A stretch of DNA of 64,000 nucleotides from Aporrectodea caliginosa (Eukaryota; Annelida; Clitellata; Crassiclitellata; Lumbricidae): NCBI GenBank assembly GCA_020284085.1, contig JACEVL010000833.1, positions 402,501 through 466,500 on the forward strand. Reading direction: 5' to 3'. How positions within the stretch are numbered: the stretch's first letter is position 1; each line of letters starts with the position of its first letter. The notes under the pieces were generated by a model that was not told the origin of the DNA, searched no databases, and worked only from the letters and a program-made list of their open reading frames with translations. Of the stretch, positions 24,243 to 36,854 are shown one piece after another. The position numbers and the translations under genes are program-made.

Positions 24243-24725
24243 TTCACATCTCAATAAATGTAAATGTACAAGTTTTTATTAGCGACGGTATGGTTTCGAG
24301 CTCTTTATTTTAGAGTGTTGCATACTTGAACGACTGAAGCTTTCAAATACGAAATTACAATATGTTAGTTGCTAAGATCTCATTATAAATTGCTCCTGTA
24401 GTGTCTATATCCTGACGAGGCGAAAAGTCCTATTATTTACACACCCTAAGACACGACTTAAATTGGCAAGCGCTGCCTTTGAATTAGGCTAAAAGAAATT
24501 AGCGAAACTCCTACATTTCTTTCTAAGTCTTACGTTACATTGCATTACCCTGCTTGACCTTATATTGATTACTTACTTACTTTCCTTACCTTATATGATT
24601 ACCTTAATTTTTTTTACCGTACCCTACCTTACTTACGTCGGAAAAGGGAATCGACGACACGAACCGCAACACCGATCAGCCGTCCCTCGCAGATGGTATC
24701 GAAGACGCTTGGGTCCAGGAATCCC

Positions 24726-24875
24726 TTAATCCTTGTGTCACTGGGTCTGTGGAATCCCTATGTCACTGGGTCTGTGGAATCTCTATGTCACTGGGTCTGT
24801 GGAATCCCTATGTCACTGGGTCTGTGGAATCTCTATGTCACTGGGTCTGTGGAATCCCTATGTCACTGGGTCTGT
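24726..24875. repeat. 25-bp minisatellite with 50-bp alternation
   Basis: Six copies of a 25-bp unit with core GTCACTGGGTCTGTGGAAT. Successive units alternate between AATCCCTATG and AATCTCTATG, so the true period is 50 bp, pointing to expansion of a dimer. Confidence 0.92.
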
Positions 24876-24979
24876 GGAAGACGACATTCTTCGCAGCTGG
24901 AAACTGTTCTATAGGCCAAGAGTGTCACCTCAAATTCCGCAATAGAACGACCAGTACCAATCCAACGACTCCTTATTCC

Positions 24980-24981
<2 letters not shown>

Positions 24982-25062
<81 letters not shown>

Positions 25063-25270
25063 TAATCTTTTCTTTATTAAGCGCCTGACAAACGCACTGC
25101 GCTTTTCATTTACATGTTATGCAATTTAAATCTTAACTACTAACAGAACAGACAGCCTGCAATACAACGGCGCTAATAGCAGCCTACAAAGCATATCCGC
25201 CCAACGGGGGCTCGAACTCGGTACCTCTCGCTCTCTACGCCAGATGTTATCCAATGCGCTATCGGGCCCC
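24982..25270 (-). mobile_element. tRNA-derived SINE with (ATT)n tail
   Basis: On the minus strand it starts GGGGGGCCCGATAGCGCATT, an A-box-like TAGCGCATTGG region, then after about 35 bp a B-box GAGTTCGAGCCCC. The body ends GCGCTTAATAAAGAAAAG and an ATT array (24982-25062). The tail resembles LINE 3' ends, as expected for a SINE mobilised by a partner LINE. Not a functional tRNA: the acceptor arms do not pair. Confidence 0.75.
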
Positions 25271-25526
25271 CCAAATGTCAAGTTAGTAATCTGAAACCCC
25301 TCAGAATGGATGATGTACGAGAACCAAACAATACACGTTTAAACAACCTCCAAAACACTCGGAATCAACGGCGAAGGAGAGAAAGAACCGCAAGAACTCA
25401 AACATGTAGGAAGTTCGAACGAACGACAAATTATCGAGCAAAATCCACATGCGATAAACTGTTAAAACACGCCATGCATGCAGAGGAACATACGGCCATC
25501 TTGGCCACGCCATATAGGCCTATATA

Positions 25527-26488
25527 CACCGTGTCTCAAAATAAACTGTGCAAAATTGTTTCTGTCAGAACTTCGTCAACTTTCCACCAATTTTAATAAT
25601 GTTTGGTATGTAGATGGCAAAATGGCTGAAATTTCATGCTATAGATAAATTTTCCACTTCACCTGACTCATATCATCGCAATACCTTGTTAAACACAGAT
25701 GTACCAATTTTGTATATAACGCTTAAATTTTATTACATGCATCAAACCATCTGACGACTTAATTAGCACGGAGTAAAGTAAAATATGGTTTACTTAGCAG
25801 AGTTTTTAATTGTTGTGACAGATCTGCTTAAAAGTGTTAGAACTGGTGCTCGAAATGTGCCAAGCTTACACGGACACAAGCGCTTAGACGACGACACCAC
25901 TGGCCGATAGCAGCATCAACGATCGACTGGTCAAAGCGCGTCCACTCGTTGATCAGACGCGTTTTGAGTTCGTCGACATTGGCTATTCTGGAGCGGTAAA
26001 CCTTCTCCTGCAGCACACTCCATATGCTATAGTGATATAGTCGACTGGGTTAAATTAAGATCCGGAGAATTCGGCGCGCTTTGACCAGTCGATCGTTGAT
26101 GCTGCTATCGGCCAGTGGTGTCGCCGTCTAAGCGCTTGTGTCCGTGTAAGCGGGGCACATTTCGAGCACCAATTCTAACACTTTTAAGCAGATCTGTCAC
26201 AACAATTGAAAACTCTGCTAAGTAAACCATATTTTACTTTACTGCGTGCTAATTAAGTCGTCAGATAGTTTGTTGCATGTAATAAAATTTAAGCGTTATA
26301 TACAAAATTGGTACATCTGTGTTTAACAAGGTATTGCGGTGATATAAGTCAGGTGAGGTGGAAAATTTATGAACAGCATGAAATTTCAGCCATTTTTCCA
26401 TCTACCTACCAAAAATTATTAAAATTGGTGGAAAGTTGACGAAGTTCTGACAGAAACAATTTTGCACAGTTTATTTTGAGACACGGTG
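25527..26488. mobile_element. Palindromic mariner-type element with transposase C-terminus in both arms
   Basis: 962 bp flanked by TA. Both ends read CACCGTGTCTCAAAATAAAC, and the inverted repeats extend about 420 bp each. Each arm encodes the same C-terminal piece of a Tc1/mariner transposase, one on each strand: FDQSIVDAAIGQW, then RRLSACVRV, then AHFEHQF and stop (stops at 25839-25841 on minus, 26176-26178 on plus). The minus-strand frame extends into the central spacer with SPDLNxxxY-like remains, LQEKVYRSRIANVDELK and WTRFDQ. It is therefore a foldback made from two mariner 3' halves, non-autonomous. Confidence 0.88.
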
Positions 26489-26490
26489 TA

Positions 26491-28655
26491 TATTCATATG
26501 TATACACGTATGTTGATTTCTCTGAAGATTCAAGACACTTAATGTATAGAGACTCTTATACGCAGTGATTACGCACCTCTCAAAATCGTTGCGCGTGCAC
26601 ATAGCAGTATGTGACGTAATTTCAAGATGGGTTTTCGAATCATTTATGAATGCGCTTTTAGTTAATTTGAAAGTGCGTTTTCATGTGTGTTAAAATTGTA
26701 TTCTGAACAGATTGTAATAGGCTACAACACTCTGTATCAGACCTTTGTGAGGTAGCCTATAGGCCTATACTTAGGCTACACACGGATTTATAAATACGTA
26801 TTACGTATGCAATGTATATGTATGCACCACATACTTTTTATGCATATATAGGCCCCTAGGTATAGTTTTAGGTACATAAAAGTGAAATGTGAATGCATAG
26901 GACCTATACATGCAGATCCACAAGAGCTATATCTATGAGAGGTTGATTCTGTAGGCCTATAATATAGAAGTTCAGTTCGATTGTCATGCATCTCTGGCAT
27001 TATGATTTGCAGCATGCATGCAAACGAGTCTAGCGTGACTTCGCCGGTCGTCATCGGGTTTCGCGGTGATTAGAAAGACCGCTGTTATTCGGTTACCACT
27101 GATTGTTATTTGCGAAACATTAGCCATTACACCGAATCGTTTTCTATCGAATGCGATCTTTCCGATATTTCAAATTAGCGATCGCGCGTGCAGATCTGGA
27201 GCGACACATATATAGAAAGCTTAATTACTATACATATGACTATATATATACGAATTTATATATGTTCGTATAGCCTACACATACAAGTAGTTTCTACATT
27301 ATAATGTTATCGAAGCGTTTCGATGTTGTCAAGCTCGTGCGCGCACATTGTCAGTCTATATACCTACATTTGATGCGGTGTGAAGTAGTTTTTATAGCAC
27401 CTTTTCTGAAATTTATATCTTATATAGGTAATCGCATCTGGCATGAAGCGGAAATTCAAAGCATGCACGCTCGCGAATAATTAACTGCGGAGCGACATAG
27501 ATCTGCAGAGCGCGTGCAAATGGAAGTCCGGAGTTTTCAGCTCATAACGCTAATTAGCAGCACTAATTGTGAAACGGATCTTCTATTGTTGTTATTAATC
27601 CGCCGAATTATAAATCGGTGTTTTAACACCCCGTATAAAGGAGCATGGACATGCTTTGTTATACACGTCCCTTCCTCCCACCCTCCCTCAGTTTCTGCCG
27701 CCTGTAGCCTATCCATAGGGAAAACTAGATGACCATATCCGGTTCCTGTTTTTAAAAGATTGCATACCAAATGACCTGCGCTGAATTAAAATTAACTAAA
27801 TTAAAATTAAAAAGTTGGACAACTATATAGATGCACACATGCATGCATCATGCATAGGGGCCTGCTTGGTGCTTACTAAGATGTAGGCTATGCATACATA
27901 GGGTTTCAGTCTTTCAGACATGCATTCAGACATGCGCGGTCTGTATAGACTATATATAGCTCACATAGGCTAGCTTGCGGGGTGAGGGTGAATCCATTTT
28001 AGTTCTGCGACAAGAACATAATCACCATCCTATCTGCTTTCGATATAGATGACCGTTCCGTAGCCTATCGGATACTTGCTTTATCCATGCATTGTAGCGG
28101 TTCTCTGCGAGGAAAGTTAAGGCCGGGCCGCTTCCTTAAGAAAGGCAACAGCGCTAAAGCTCTTTCGTCGCTGGCTGTGTCTCTTCTTTCTCCGGACTTT
28201 CTCTTTGCGACCATTGTACATCTCGTGACTTTGGAACAACCACCCTTAATCTGAGAAACCAGTCGTTGTCTTTGCTCCTGAGGCAAGAAAGTTCCATGAC
28301 AAGTCTCTGCTTCTTTTAGTGTTCAGAACATGTCCATCAAGTGGGCCGTCTTCACGCTGTATGAATAGAAGCGTTAATGGCAGAACTGGAGGAAGTAGGC
28401 CTATATATATGATAATGGACGAGAAATGCCTATTTTGAGAGATAAACCCCGGGTGTTAGATACTCTATGTATACATCCTCTGAAGAGATATGCCTGCGGT
28501 GGAATAGAAACGTTACGTTCCTTGCTCCATTTCCAGGTGTATCCTATTGGGGCTTCTATAGGCTAACATGCATAGACCTATAACTTACCGCGTCCGCGTG
28601 ACAAACCTCGCGGAGCAATGTCCCGTACGCGTCACGGACCTGCATAAATTATCCC
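26491..28655. other. Unassigned sequence; candidate regulatory DNA at 26990-27650
   Basis: No genes. 27000-27220 and 27420-27650 are free of microsatellites and transposon hallmarks and hold motifs such as TAACGCTAATTAGCAGC, CACTAATTGTGAAACGG and GCGAATAATTAACTGC. Clustered ATTA/TAAT cores in non-repetitive sequence are compatible with an enhancer. This is a guess from composition only. Confidence 0.3.
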
Positions 28656-28659
28656 ATTG

Positions 28660-28942
28660 CAGAAGGACCGGTGTCAAATTTTTAAATTATTTCTGTTTTT
28701 CGTTTTCGATCACCTAAATTCCTCAAAATGTATTAAAATTGATTTAAATGCATGTTTAGCAAATTCTATAACTCTGTTGCCCTTTAAATGCGAGCCTAGT
28801 AAGTGTTTTGACTTTCAAAAATATAATAGCCATTTCTTGATTCCGAGACAATTTGACCAGTTTCTTGACTCACTTTGCGGACCAGCAACTGAAGGCTCGC
28901 GGACCGGCACCGGTCCGCGGACCACCACTTTGGGAGGCACTG
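28660..28942. mobile_element. Probable decayed hAT element
   Basis: The right end read in reverse is CAGTGCCTCCCAAAGTGG, then GTCCGCGGACCGGTGCC; the left edge is CAGAAGGACCGGTGTC. hAT-like termini, but the flanking octamers do not match. Confidence 0.4.
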
Positions 28943-29429
28943 CTCTATATATGAGACGTTCAATGCCAAACCTCCTGAAAATTACCATTGGTTTTGGAGA
29001 TTATAAAGTGTTTAGTTGTTACGGGTTCAACCCCTAGCTCCTCGTCTAACCCCTCAGAAAAGTAACTGAAAAGATGTGGGGTCAAGAAACAAATATATCT
29101 CATGAGTCGTGTTTCGTGTGCAACATGTAGCCTGTATTAGATTTTGACCTGCGTTCGTTTACTTTTAGGCAACCTGTAAAATGTTTTACCCCATGCAGTC
29201 CTTTTATGACTTAAAACACTCTTATGTCACATATGCCTGGTGTTATCAGTGTTAGAAATGAGCTGCGTCCAAAATTCTAGGTCGGGATGTAAGTGCGTCC
29301 TCTTTTGGAATCTAACGGAAACATTGCTTGTACGCATTCTGTTCAACGAACCTTCTCCGTCACCACTCACCACATTTCTAGAATTACCGCCATCGGAGAA
29401 AGCAGTCGTTCTCCTCGGTCTGGTTGCAG

Positions 29430-29561
29430 AGGCGAAAATCTATACATAACTTTGGGGGGACAGAGTACCTACGAGGGCCAGATTTTGGGGGACAGAAGGG
29501 CTTAAGTCAAAACTTGGGGGACGGGACAGTCCCCTCTGTCCCCCCATGATTTACGCCACTG
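29430..29561 (-). mobile_element. hAT-like terminal fragment
   Basis: Minus strand begins CAGTGGCGTAAATCATGG with repeated GGGGGACAG blocks. Only one end is recognised. A similar end, CAGTGGCGTAACTAGGGG, occurs at 39373. Confidence 0.4.
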
Positions 29562-30453
29562 TCTGGCTGCTGTCGTGGAAATCGTCTCCGTGCGACGACG
29601 TCAGATGTCGCCGATAGAAGTCGACACATTCGACATTGCGGCCCGAAGGTCCTTAACACGCAGTTGCAGGTCCGAAACTATACCGCGACATCCGGTTGAG
29701 GGACAAGTAAGTTAAAGTTTAGCACTTAGTTCAGATGGAGGGAAACGCGCGCTGGCCAATCAGTTACAATTACTCTTACAGACACGCTGTTCGAACTGTT
29801 TGGATCTTTCATAGGTATACCGTCGGAACAACGTGGTAATTCTCCTCTATAGTTGAAAGTTCGAATTTCATCCGCAGTGAGATGCAACCATTATCACTGC
29901 TTGGCACTTGATCCCCAAATGGAAATTTCCTTATTTTAACTGATAAATTGGCATGTTTCTGATTGCGACAAAACGCTCTCATGTCATAAAGTCATAAATG
30001 AGATGACTCACCTGTTTAACAGTGCCAGTAGCCGTAGGCCTATGCCGCCTATCATACAGCGCTAGTTGGAAGAACGGGCTGACGAGAACCTGGTCGACTT
30101 GAGAGATAGCGTTATCGCAGTTGCTGTCTTGTGGAGTCAACTGATGTTTTAGGGAAATTCGAACAAGGATCCATAATACTGCAGATGGTCTGCATGGAAA
30201 GACGAGGCCACGAAGTGAAGTATAGGCTACCTAGGGGAAACTGGAGCAGTGCTTGAACTTTTCCTTTTTTCCTTGTCTTCGTCTCCAGGTGTAGGTTATT
30301 GGAGGTGAATTGGAGTTTGGTAACCGGATTTGACCTGGAGTTTGGCAGATTGAGTTCGGAATCTTGCAGACAGTCTGTTGTCCGGTGACTCCGGTCTGGT
30401 CTCTTCTCTGGTGACCACGGAAGGAATACGAATCCAGTCAAGTCCTGTGGAGT

Positions 30454-30607
30454 CAGGGGCGTGGCCGGGAAAACATTTCGGAGGGGTTTAAAGTTTTGGA
30501 GGGATTCCATTGGATATGGTCGTATTTTGTGCATTTAGTTTTTAATAACAGTAATGCATATATTTCGGGTTTTGAACCCGTAAATCTAACCCCTAAATTC
30601 GCCCATG
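30454..30607. mobile_element. hAT-like MITE (CATGGGCG family), copy 3
   Basis: 154 bp. Ends CAGGGGCGTGGCCGG and, inverted, CATGGGCGAATTTAG. Perfect 8-bp duplication TGTGGAGT (30446-30453, 30608-30615). Interior CGGGTTTTGAACCCG is a short palindrome shared in kind with copy 2. Confidence 0.82.
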
Positions 30608-31049
30608 TGTGGAGTGGTTAATTGCGTTCGATTAGAAGAATGAACGCAGATGCTATGCCGACGGAGGCTCGGACCTCTGCGTGGTCCGTTGAACCGTGAA
30701 ATGCTTTTTATGCGAGAATTGTGTTTATGTGAAAGTTAGTCTTAGTGACTTTTGTATAGAACCGTATGACTGCAGTCTTTGACAAACAACAAGGAAGGGT
30801 CGCTGTAAATACTGTAACAAGCTGCATGTAATGAAACTTTGTAAATAAAACCATTGAAGAATTGTCAAGAATTTTGGAAATGAATTCGTGACAACTGTCG
30901 CAGTTGAATTATGAAATGATTCCGAGACTAAAAGAAATCGCTGCACGTTTTGGAAGCGGAATCAAGCCTCATTGTTTCAAGATGAAATTCTAGAATAACA
31001 TAATTATGCACAAGTGTCTTATTCTTGAACTGTTGAACATCAAGGCGAA

Positions 31050-32195
31050 CTATTATTAGTACGCCTGCTTCATCTGCCTCATTTCCTTCCTCAAGGACTC
31101 ACAGTATTAAACTTGGTGGCTGCTCATCCAAAATCTTCTCTATCCTCTTTGGTGTTCCCCAAGGCTCCATCCTTGGCTGGCCCACTCCTCTTTATACTGT
31201 ACACCTCTAACATTGTCAACATCGCATCACATCATGGCCTTATGATCCACTTATATGCTGATGACACCCAGCTCTACATAAAACTCTCGGGCAAAAACTT
31301 TGATAACATCAAAATAAAAATTGCGGAATGCGTCCGTGACATTCAGACCTGGTGCGCATCTATGCGTCTGAAGCTAAATGCCACCAAAACAGAACTCATT
31401 TGGTTCGACCGTCGAAGCCGACCGGACGATGATAAACAAATAAAATCTCTTCATCTCGAGTCTAACTGCACCATTCTACCATCTGATGTCGTTCGTGACC
31501 TCGGTGTTCTGCTAGACAGCAGCCTAAACATGACTCAACACATCTCTTCCGTCGCCAAAGCATGCTATTTTCACCTTCGCCGAATCCGACAAGTGAAACG
31601 CTGCCTCGACGAAACCTGCCTTCGTATCCTCGTCCAAGCTCTCGTCATCTCTCGCCTCGACTACTGCAACTCTGTCCTATCCGGTCTTCCTTCATCGACA
31701 CTGCAACCCTTAACCTCAGTTCTACACACCGCCGCTCGCCTAATAAAAGATCTTGGTCCAAGAGATCACATCACGTCTACACTGCAACAACTTCACTGGC
31801 TTCCCATCAGCGCCCGTATCGCCTTCAAAATCTGCCTCCTCATGTATCACATTCACTCTGGAACCTCTCCCTCATACATGGCATCCATGGTCACGCCATG
31901 TTCACTTTTCAATACTAGAGGACTCCGATCGTCGACGAGAGGGGATTTCACCGTACTTCGCACAAACCGGAAGTTTGGAAACCGTGCTTTCTCTATCTCA
32001 GGACCCTTTGAATGGAACCGTCTTCCACCTTCAGTTCGACAGTGCATATCTGTTGCACAGTTTAAAACAAAATTAAAAACTTATCTGTTTACCTTGCACT
32101 ATGACTAAGAATGTAGCGAAACGCGCTCTCGTGCAAGACTTGTCTTGTTAAAGCGCGCTATAAATTTTCATTTGTATTGTATTGTATTGTATAGG
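31050..32195 (+). mobile_element. 5'-truncated CR1/L2-like non-LTR retrotransposon (reverse transcriptase)
   Basis: The longest transposon reading frame in the window. It shows the reverse transcriptase block FGVPQGSILG (then a 4-bp insertion shifts the frame), PLLFILYTSNI, the catalytic YADDTQLY, the KTELIWF region, the LGVLLDSSLNM block, SRLDYCNSVLSGLP, and the C-terminal LHWLPISARIAFK and FEWNRLPPSVR segments. Stop at 32106-32108. The 3' part is GCGCGCTATAAATTTTC with an (ATTGT)n tail to about 32195. Endonuclease and the N-terminal RT blocks are missing. Low decay suggests a fairly young insertion. Confidence 0.9.
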
Positions 32196-32539
32196 AATGT
32201 TACGCCCATTTCCGCCTATATACAGTATATATACGCTGCTTTGGTCATTCAATTCCACACCCAGGACACATATATTCCAAATGCTTATAACATCCACTGG
32301 TAATCTTAGCTACTTGGGGTAAGTTGTGGAGGGAGTATTTCGTGTGATCCAAGGGCAAAGAGTAGGCATTAAGCTTAACCATTCGATCACGGAATCACAG
32401 CGCAGTTTAGCATGAAATCTACAAAATAGAGAAAAGGAGCATTTTATAACGGGATCTTAGCAACTTACATATTGTAATTTCGTATTTCAAAGATTCAGTC
32501 GTTCGCAACATTGCATATAGGCCTAATTTACGGAAGCGT

Positions 32540-32640
32540 AGGCTATTATTATTATTATTATTAAACTGTCATTTATAACGCGCCTAAATAAAATTGGAAT
32601 CTTGCACGAAGGCGCGTAACAGGAGAAAAATAAAGGAAGA
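32540..32640 (-). mobile_element. Retroposon 3' end with (ATT)n tail
   Basis: ATT array, then AAACTGTCATTTATAACGCGCC. Minus-strand tail of SINE/LINE type; body not recognised. Confidence 0.45.
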
Positions 32641-34990
32641 TAATGTCTGTGCTAGTCTCATGATGTTAAGTGTTATATTTCAGATGGTTAACATTTCTCA
32701 CTAGAAGAGGAGTCTCCAGTGGCAGGCTCCCGCAAACACGTTAGGCCGTATACGCTATACTCATCATGCGTTGGAGGCCAATTGGGGGTTGTGGCCCCTC
32801 AGCTCCATGGCTGGCTCGTCGGCGCAGTAACAGCGATCAACTGATTTGAGGGCACCAAAGCCTACTTCATTGTAAAAACCCACTAAAACTGCAAGCACTC
32901 ATTGCCTCCTACCAAAGGTTTCTCCGACATCAAGCTATCAAACCACGCTCTGTCGCGTTTCTTTCTCTCGCTGCCTTCACTAAAAGCCTCTGTGCGTGCA
33001 TAAATCCTTGGCATCTTCATTCTCCCATCTGCCTACAAACACTCCAAAGCACAAGTTGCACACACACGGTGTTCCAACGCCCGGCGGCGAAGTCGACGGG
33101 GGGTGGCTGATCTACTCCGGTGTGACGCAAAATCAATCCCGAACGAAAACAGTTCCGACAAAGATTTTTGTGATTGGCTGACGTGACCAAGATGTGAAAT
33201 TTGTTTCTAAAGGTATACCGGTCGATACCATTTGCTGAAGTTTCATTCGTTAAAATCGTGTATTATGACTTTATTATCAGTGCGGATTGCAAAGGCAACT
33301 CTTTGAACTTCTATTTCCCATTTAATAAAATATTACTTTCTGTTGTGTATCAAGTATCAACGCGACAGGATATTTTAAAATTCGTCACACTCTGCTGTGC
33401 TAAAAGTGGGCCTAGTCGGAACGTTTTTCGCCCGGGAACCGATTTGGCACGATCTGTAGATTCAGCGCCATATACTACAGCGTAGCAAAGAAGACGGTGA
33501 GCGTGATGGGAAGGGGTTGGTGAAACTGACGGGAAAGGAGCTGAGAGGGAGGGGGCTTCATCACTTGCATGACGAGAAGACATCGGTCGAGAGCGGAGAA
33601 GAAGCGTCCAACATTCATTTCGACGAAAGACAACGAAGGTGCCATTTTACGCGGATTAGTTAATTTGTAAGCAAACACCTGATGCCCGCAATTACGACGC
33701 ACGTTACTTCCTCCTGCTGCTGCTGCTGCTGCTGCTGCTGACGACGACTCCTCCTCTGCCGGAGTTATCTCATGATGTGCATGCGTACATCTGCAACATC
33801 AGCAGCAGCAGCATCGTTCGGCATCTCGTTTCCACGCTGTCCGCATCATCCAGCACCGCTAACGGGAGACCGCGGAGAAAGACGTAGGGAACGCGGGGAT
33901 GTGAACGAGGGAAGGGAGAAGGAGGCGGAGGAGGTAAGGCCGCCGCCGCCAAGACGGTCTGCCACGGACATCCCCCTCCATCATCTCAACCTCCTGCGGT
34001 CTATCCCGTCCGTCCGTCCGTCATCAAACATGACAGACGTTGACGCGTTATATTCGAGACATTGGTCACGAACACCGCAGCAACACCGTCACAGGATCCA
34101 GTCGTCGACGAAAAGGTCGCCCCACCCTCCTCGCGGCCCCTCACCCCACCTCTCCCCACACTTCTCACCGCCATCACGAATCAACGCTCTCATTAAAACG
34201 TTCATATTACTGAATTTGCACACTGCAACGCTACAGCAAAGACGCCTAACGGTCGGGTTTGACAACACAACATACAAACACGTGACCAGGGACGATTTTG
34301 AAGCGGAAGTCACGATGAAGGGCCAGAGGGCAAGGTTATTCAGGGTCAAATTCTCTTCTGAAGCTGTAAAATTATAATGGTTTTTTGTACTTAATGCCTC
34401 GTATTGTAAACCCCTTACGTGCATAACAAGAAATAGTCACGAAACAGCTATCAACTGTGCAGTATGAGAATTGTAGAAAAGAATGGGAGTCAGACTTTGG
34501 TCGATTTTGAGTTTGGGGTGTGCAATAAAGACTTAACAATGGGGTACTAAGAAAGACTAGGGGGGGATTGAACTCCCAATTCCCTCGGCAATTCTCATGT
34601 TGCAACTGTGTGAGTACACACAAGGCCTAACCGTCGGAATGCTCAGATCATTCCGTTGGCTTATAATGAAAGCAGCTTCTTGTACCGACATAAAGTTAGT
34701 GACGATTGCAAGGAATTTTCTAGAAATTAAGCTATCGGATGTAGGGTTCCTGGTATCTTTTGGTTAAAAGTTAAAACTATATTTCTATATATTCACATTA
34801 ATTTATTTAAGTTAGTTTGTTCTGGCTATTGACACCCTAAATTTTCATTCTTTCCCTTTTCAACTTTTAAATTTATGTAGGCCTAAATAAAATGGTCTGT
34901 CAGAGGTGCTTTAAAATATATAGGACGTCCGTGAAGATAACCTACTTTTGACTCCTTTTTTCCATCTGACCCCCGTTTGCACGGGTCAGC
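32641..34990. other. Unassigned stretch, GC-richer with low-complexity open frame
   Basis: No gene defended. A (CTG)n tract lies at about 33715-33740. A 201-codon frame at 33772-34377 (plus) is Ser/Pro/Arg-rich with no known domain and no supporting splice context. CpG density is raised from 33480 to 34320, so a promoter or lost first exon is possible. Confidence 0.3.
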
Positions 34991-35005
34991 CCTCTAAAAG
35001 CGCAT

Positions 35006-35225
35006 CACCTTGTCCCGTCAGTTCGTGGAACTCTAGCGACCGCCATGACCAGCCTCCTCCACTCCTCCCTGCTTCGTACCGCTTCCCTTAGTTGCGCAAG
35101 GTTCATCGCTGTCCCCCTGCGTATCTCCTCCATCCATCGAGACTGATCGAGTCCTCGGCCGACCCCTTCTCCTTCCCCCCTCTCCGCACGCCAGCATCAT
35201 CTCCTTCTCCATTCCATCAGCTCTC
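35006..35225 (-). mobile_element. Non-LTR retrotransposon ORF C-terminus, copy 2
   Basis: Minus-strand near-duplicate of 19060-19280, including GRRRGRPRTR. It differs by a 10-bp insertion (ATCAGTCTCG, a local duplication) that breaks the frame before the WMEEI segment. Confidence 0.72.
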
Positions 35226-36298
35226 ACCACATGTAAAAAAGCGCATAAAGGACTTAAATTAAGGTGTCCACTATTTTACATTGCCGCATCCGGTCTAGTT
35301 AGTGGTCAAATTAGTCTAACTTGATCCAATGCAGTATACGCTGTTATCGGGTGTTTAACGCACAAGACGTAGGTTTATAGCTGATGGTTCCTTGTAGGCC
35401 TACTACATTTGATTTATACGTCCGTATTGCGGTAGTTTATTGAGGACGTCGGCCATTTTTCGCTTAGTATTTCATTTAATTTGTTTTACATTTGTTAAGT
35501 CTTTGTGACAGTATCACTGTATCAGTACTGTATTACCAAATCATTCAGAGTGTGAGTTCGAGAACAAGCACAGTCTGTTAACCTCTAGGAGGTGCAGTCG
35601 ATTCCACACTTTAGGATTACACAAGTGTTTTTGCAATAACAATCACAGCCAAACATTTTTTATTATAAATCAAACACCGACTCCATGTCCTTCAAAACCG
35701 TTTAGCAGACGTGTGGGTGTAGCCAATTCTGTATCCACCAATTATTAAAAAATTAGTAAATTATTATTAAATACTTCCTCACACACAGACAATGTACATT
35801 CAAATGCCAGAGCGAACTCTTCCAGTTATTTCAGCACCATTTGCTTCATGATTAACTGTTTGCTCCGGATAAACTTTCAGTCTACGGCTCTACGCGAGTG
35901 CAACATGCGGATGATCTATCTGATTAGCGCATTGGACCTGTAATCGATCACACTTATTGGCAGTTGGTACCTACTTAGAGGACCCAAGTAACGTTCAAGT
36001 GCAAGTTGTTTGCACACACATGTATCCCAAGCAGAGTACCAGAGTAAATGGGGAAGTAATCGGATGGGTCAGCAATGCACTGGCTTCATTGTCCGCATCG
36101 TATAGCGCCGACTCAAAGGTGGAACAGCATGAAACGAGAACCACCTACCTTATCATAGATAATAAGATAATTGCCTATTTGACAGATTTTCTTTTCTTTT
36201 GTGCTAAATTGCAGTTTGTCAAATGTATGTTTCAATACTGGAGTATATTTATGTGTAAAGTATCAGACATGGAAGCTTTACTCCACTTTAGGCTAGTC
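35226..36298. other. Unassigned sequence
   Basis: A tRNA-like TTAGCGCATTGGACC at about 35921 resembles the A-box of the SINE at 25270 but lacks a clear B-box. A 120-codon frame at 35957-36319 has no recognisable domain and runs into a LINE tail. Confidence 0.3.
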
Positions 36299-36355
36299 AC
36301 TCATTCATTCACTGATTAGAGATTTATATAGCACCCTTCAAGGCTAGTGTAGGCA
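36299..36355 (-). mobile_element. CR1/L2-like LINE 3' end
   Basis: ATTCATTCATTC followed by GAGATTTATATAGCACCC; short tail fragment. Confidence 0.5.
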
Positions 36356-36854
36356 GCACTTTTGTGAGGAATTTAACATTAGTATTTAGATAATAGCTAC
36401 CTAACTAACCAACACTGAAACACAACCCAGGCACACACTCGCTGTTATAAGATCTCAGAAATGTCTAGGCCTACTGATCCAAAGCACACAATTTCTCATT
36501 TTATCACATATTCTCTCCTTTCAGCATTTAGTTTTATCCTTATACGGTTCTACATAATTATGAAGAAAGTTCAAACATTCCAGATTTAATACATTACTAC
36601 TTGAAATATAAAAATCTTGCATGTTTGATATTCTGAGCCCACAACAGAAACTCCGTTAGGAACTCAGTCGGAAAGCACAAAGCAGTCTCCAGGACACAAA
36701 CCCGAACTTGTTAATCATTCAACCCAACACGAAATACCAATTAACGAACTGTGCATCCCATTACAAAGTCTGACTGTTTCTTCTTAATCACCTAAAATAA
36801 AGACATAAACAAAGACTAAAGCTGCCAATCACTTTGAACCTAAAAAGCAACTTC

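Noticed and set aside
24726..24875. CRISPR-like array
   Set aside because: Direct 25-bp tandem repeats without spacers in animal DNA; an ordinary minisatellite.
25190..25270. Functional tRNA gene on the minus strand
   Set aside because: A- and B-boxes are present but the arms do not pair and a SINE body with ATT tail follows; same for 3913-4080 and 52650-52806.
30112..30534. 140-codon minus-strand frame
   Set aside because: It runs through a MITE boundary and has no recognisable motif.
33772..34377. 201-codon frame as a gene
   Set aside because: Low-complexity Ser/Pro/Arg composition, no domain, no splice partner; kept only as unassigned sequence.
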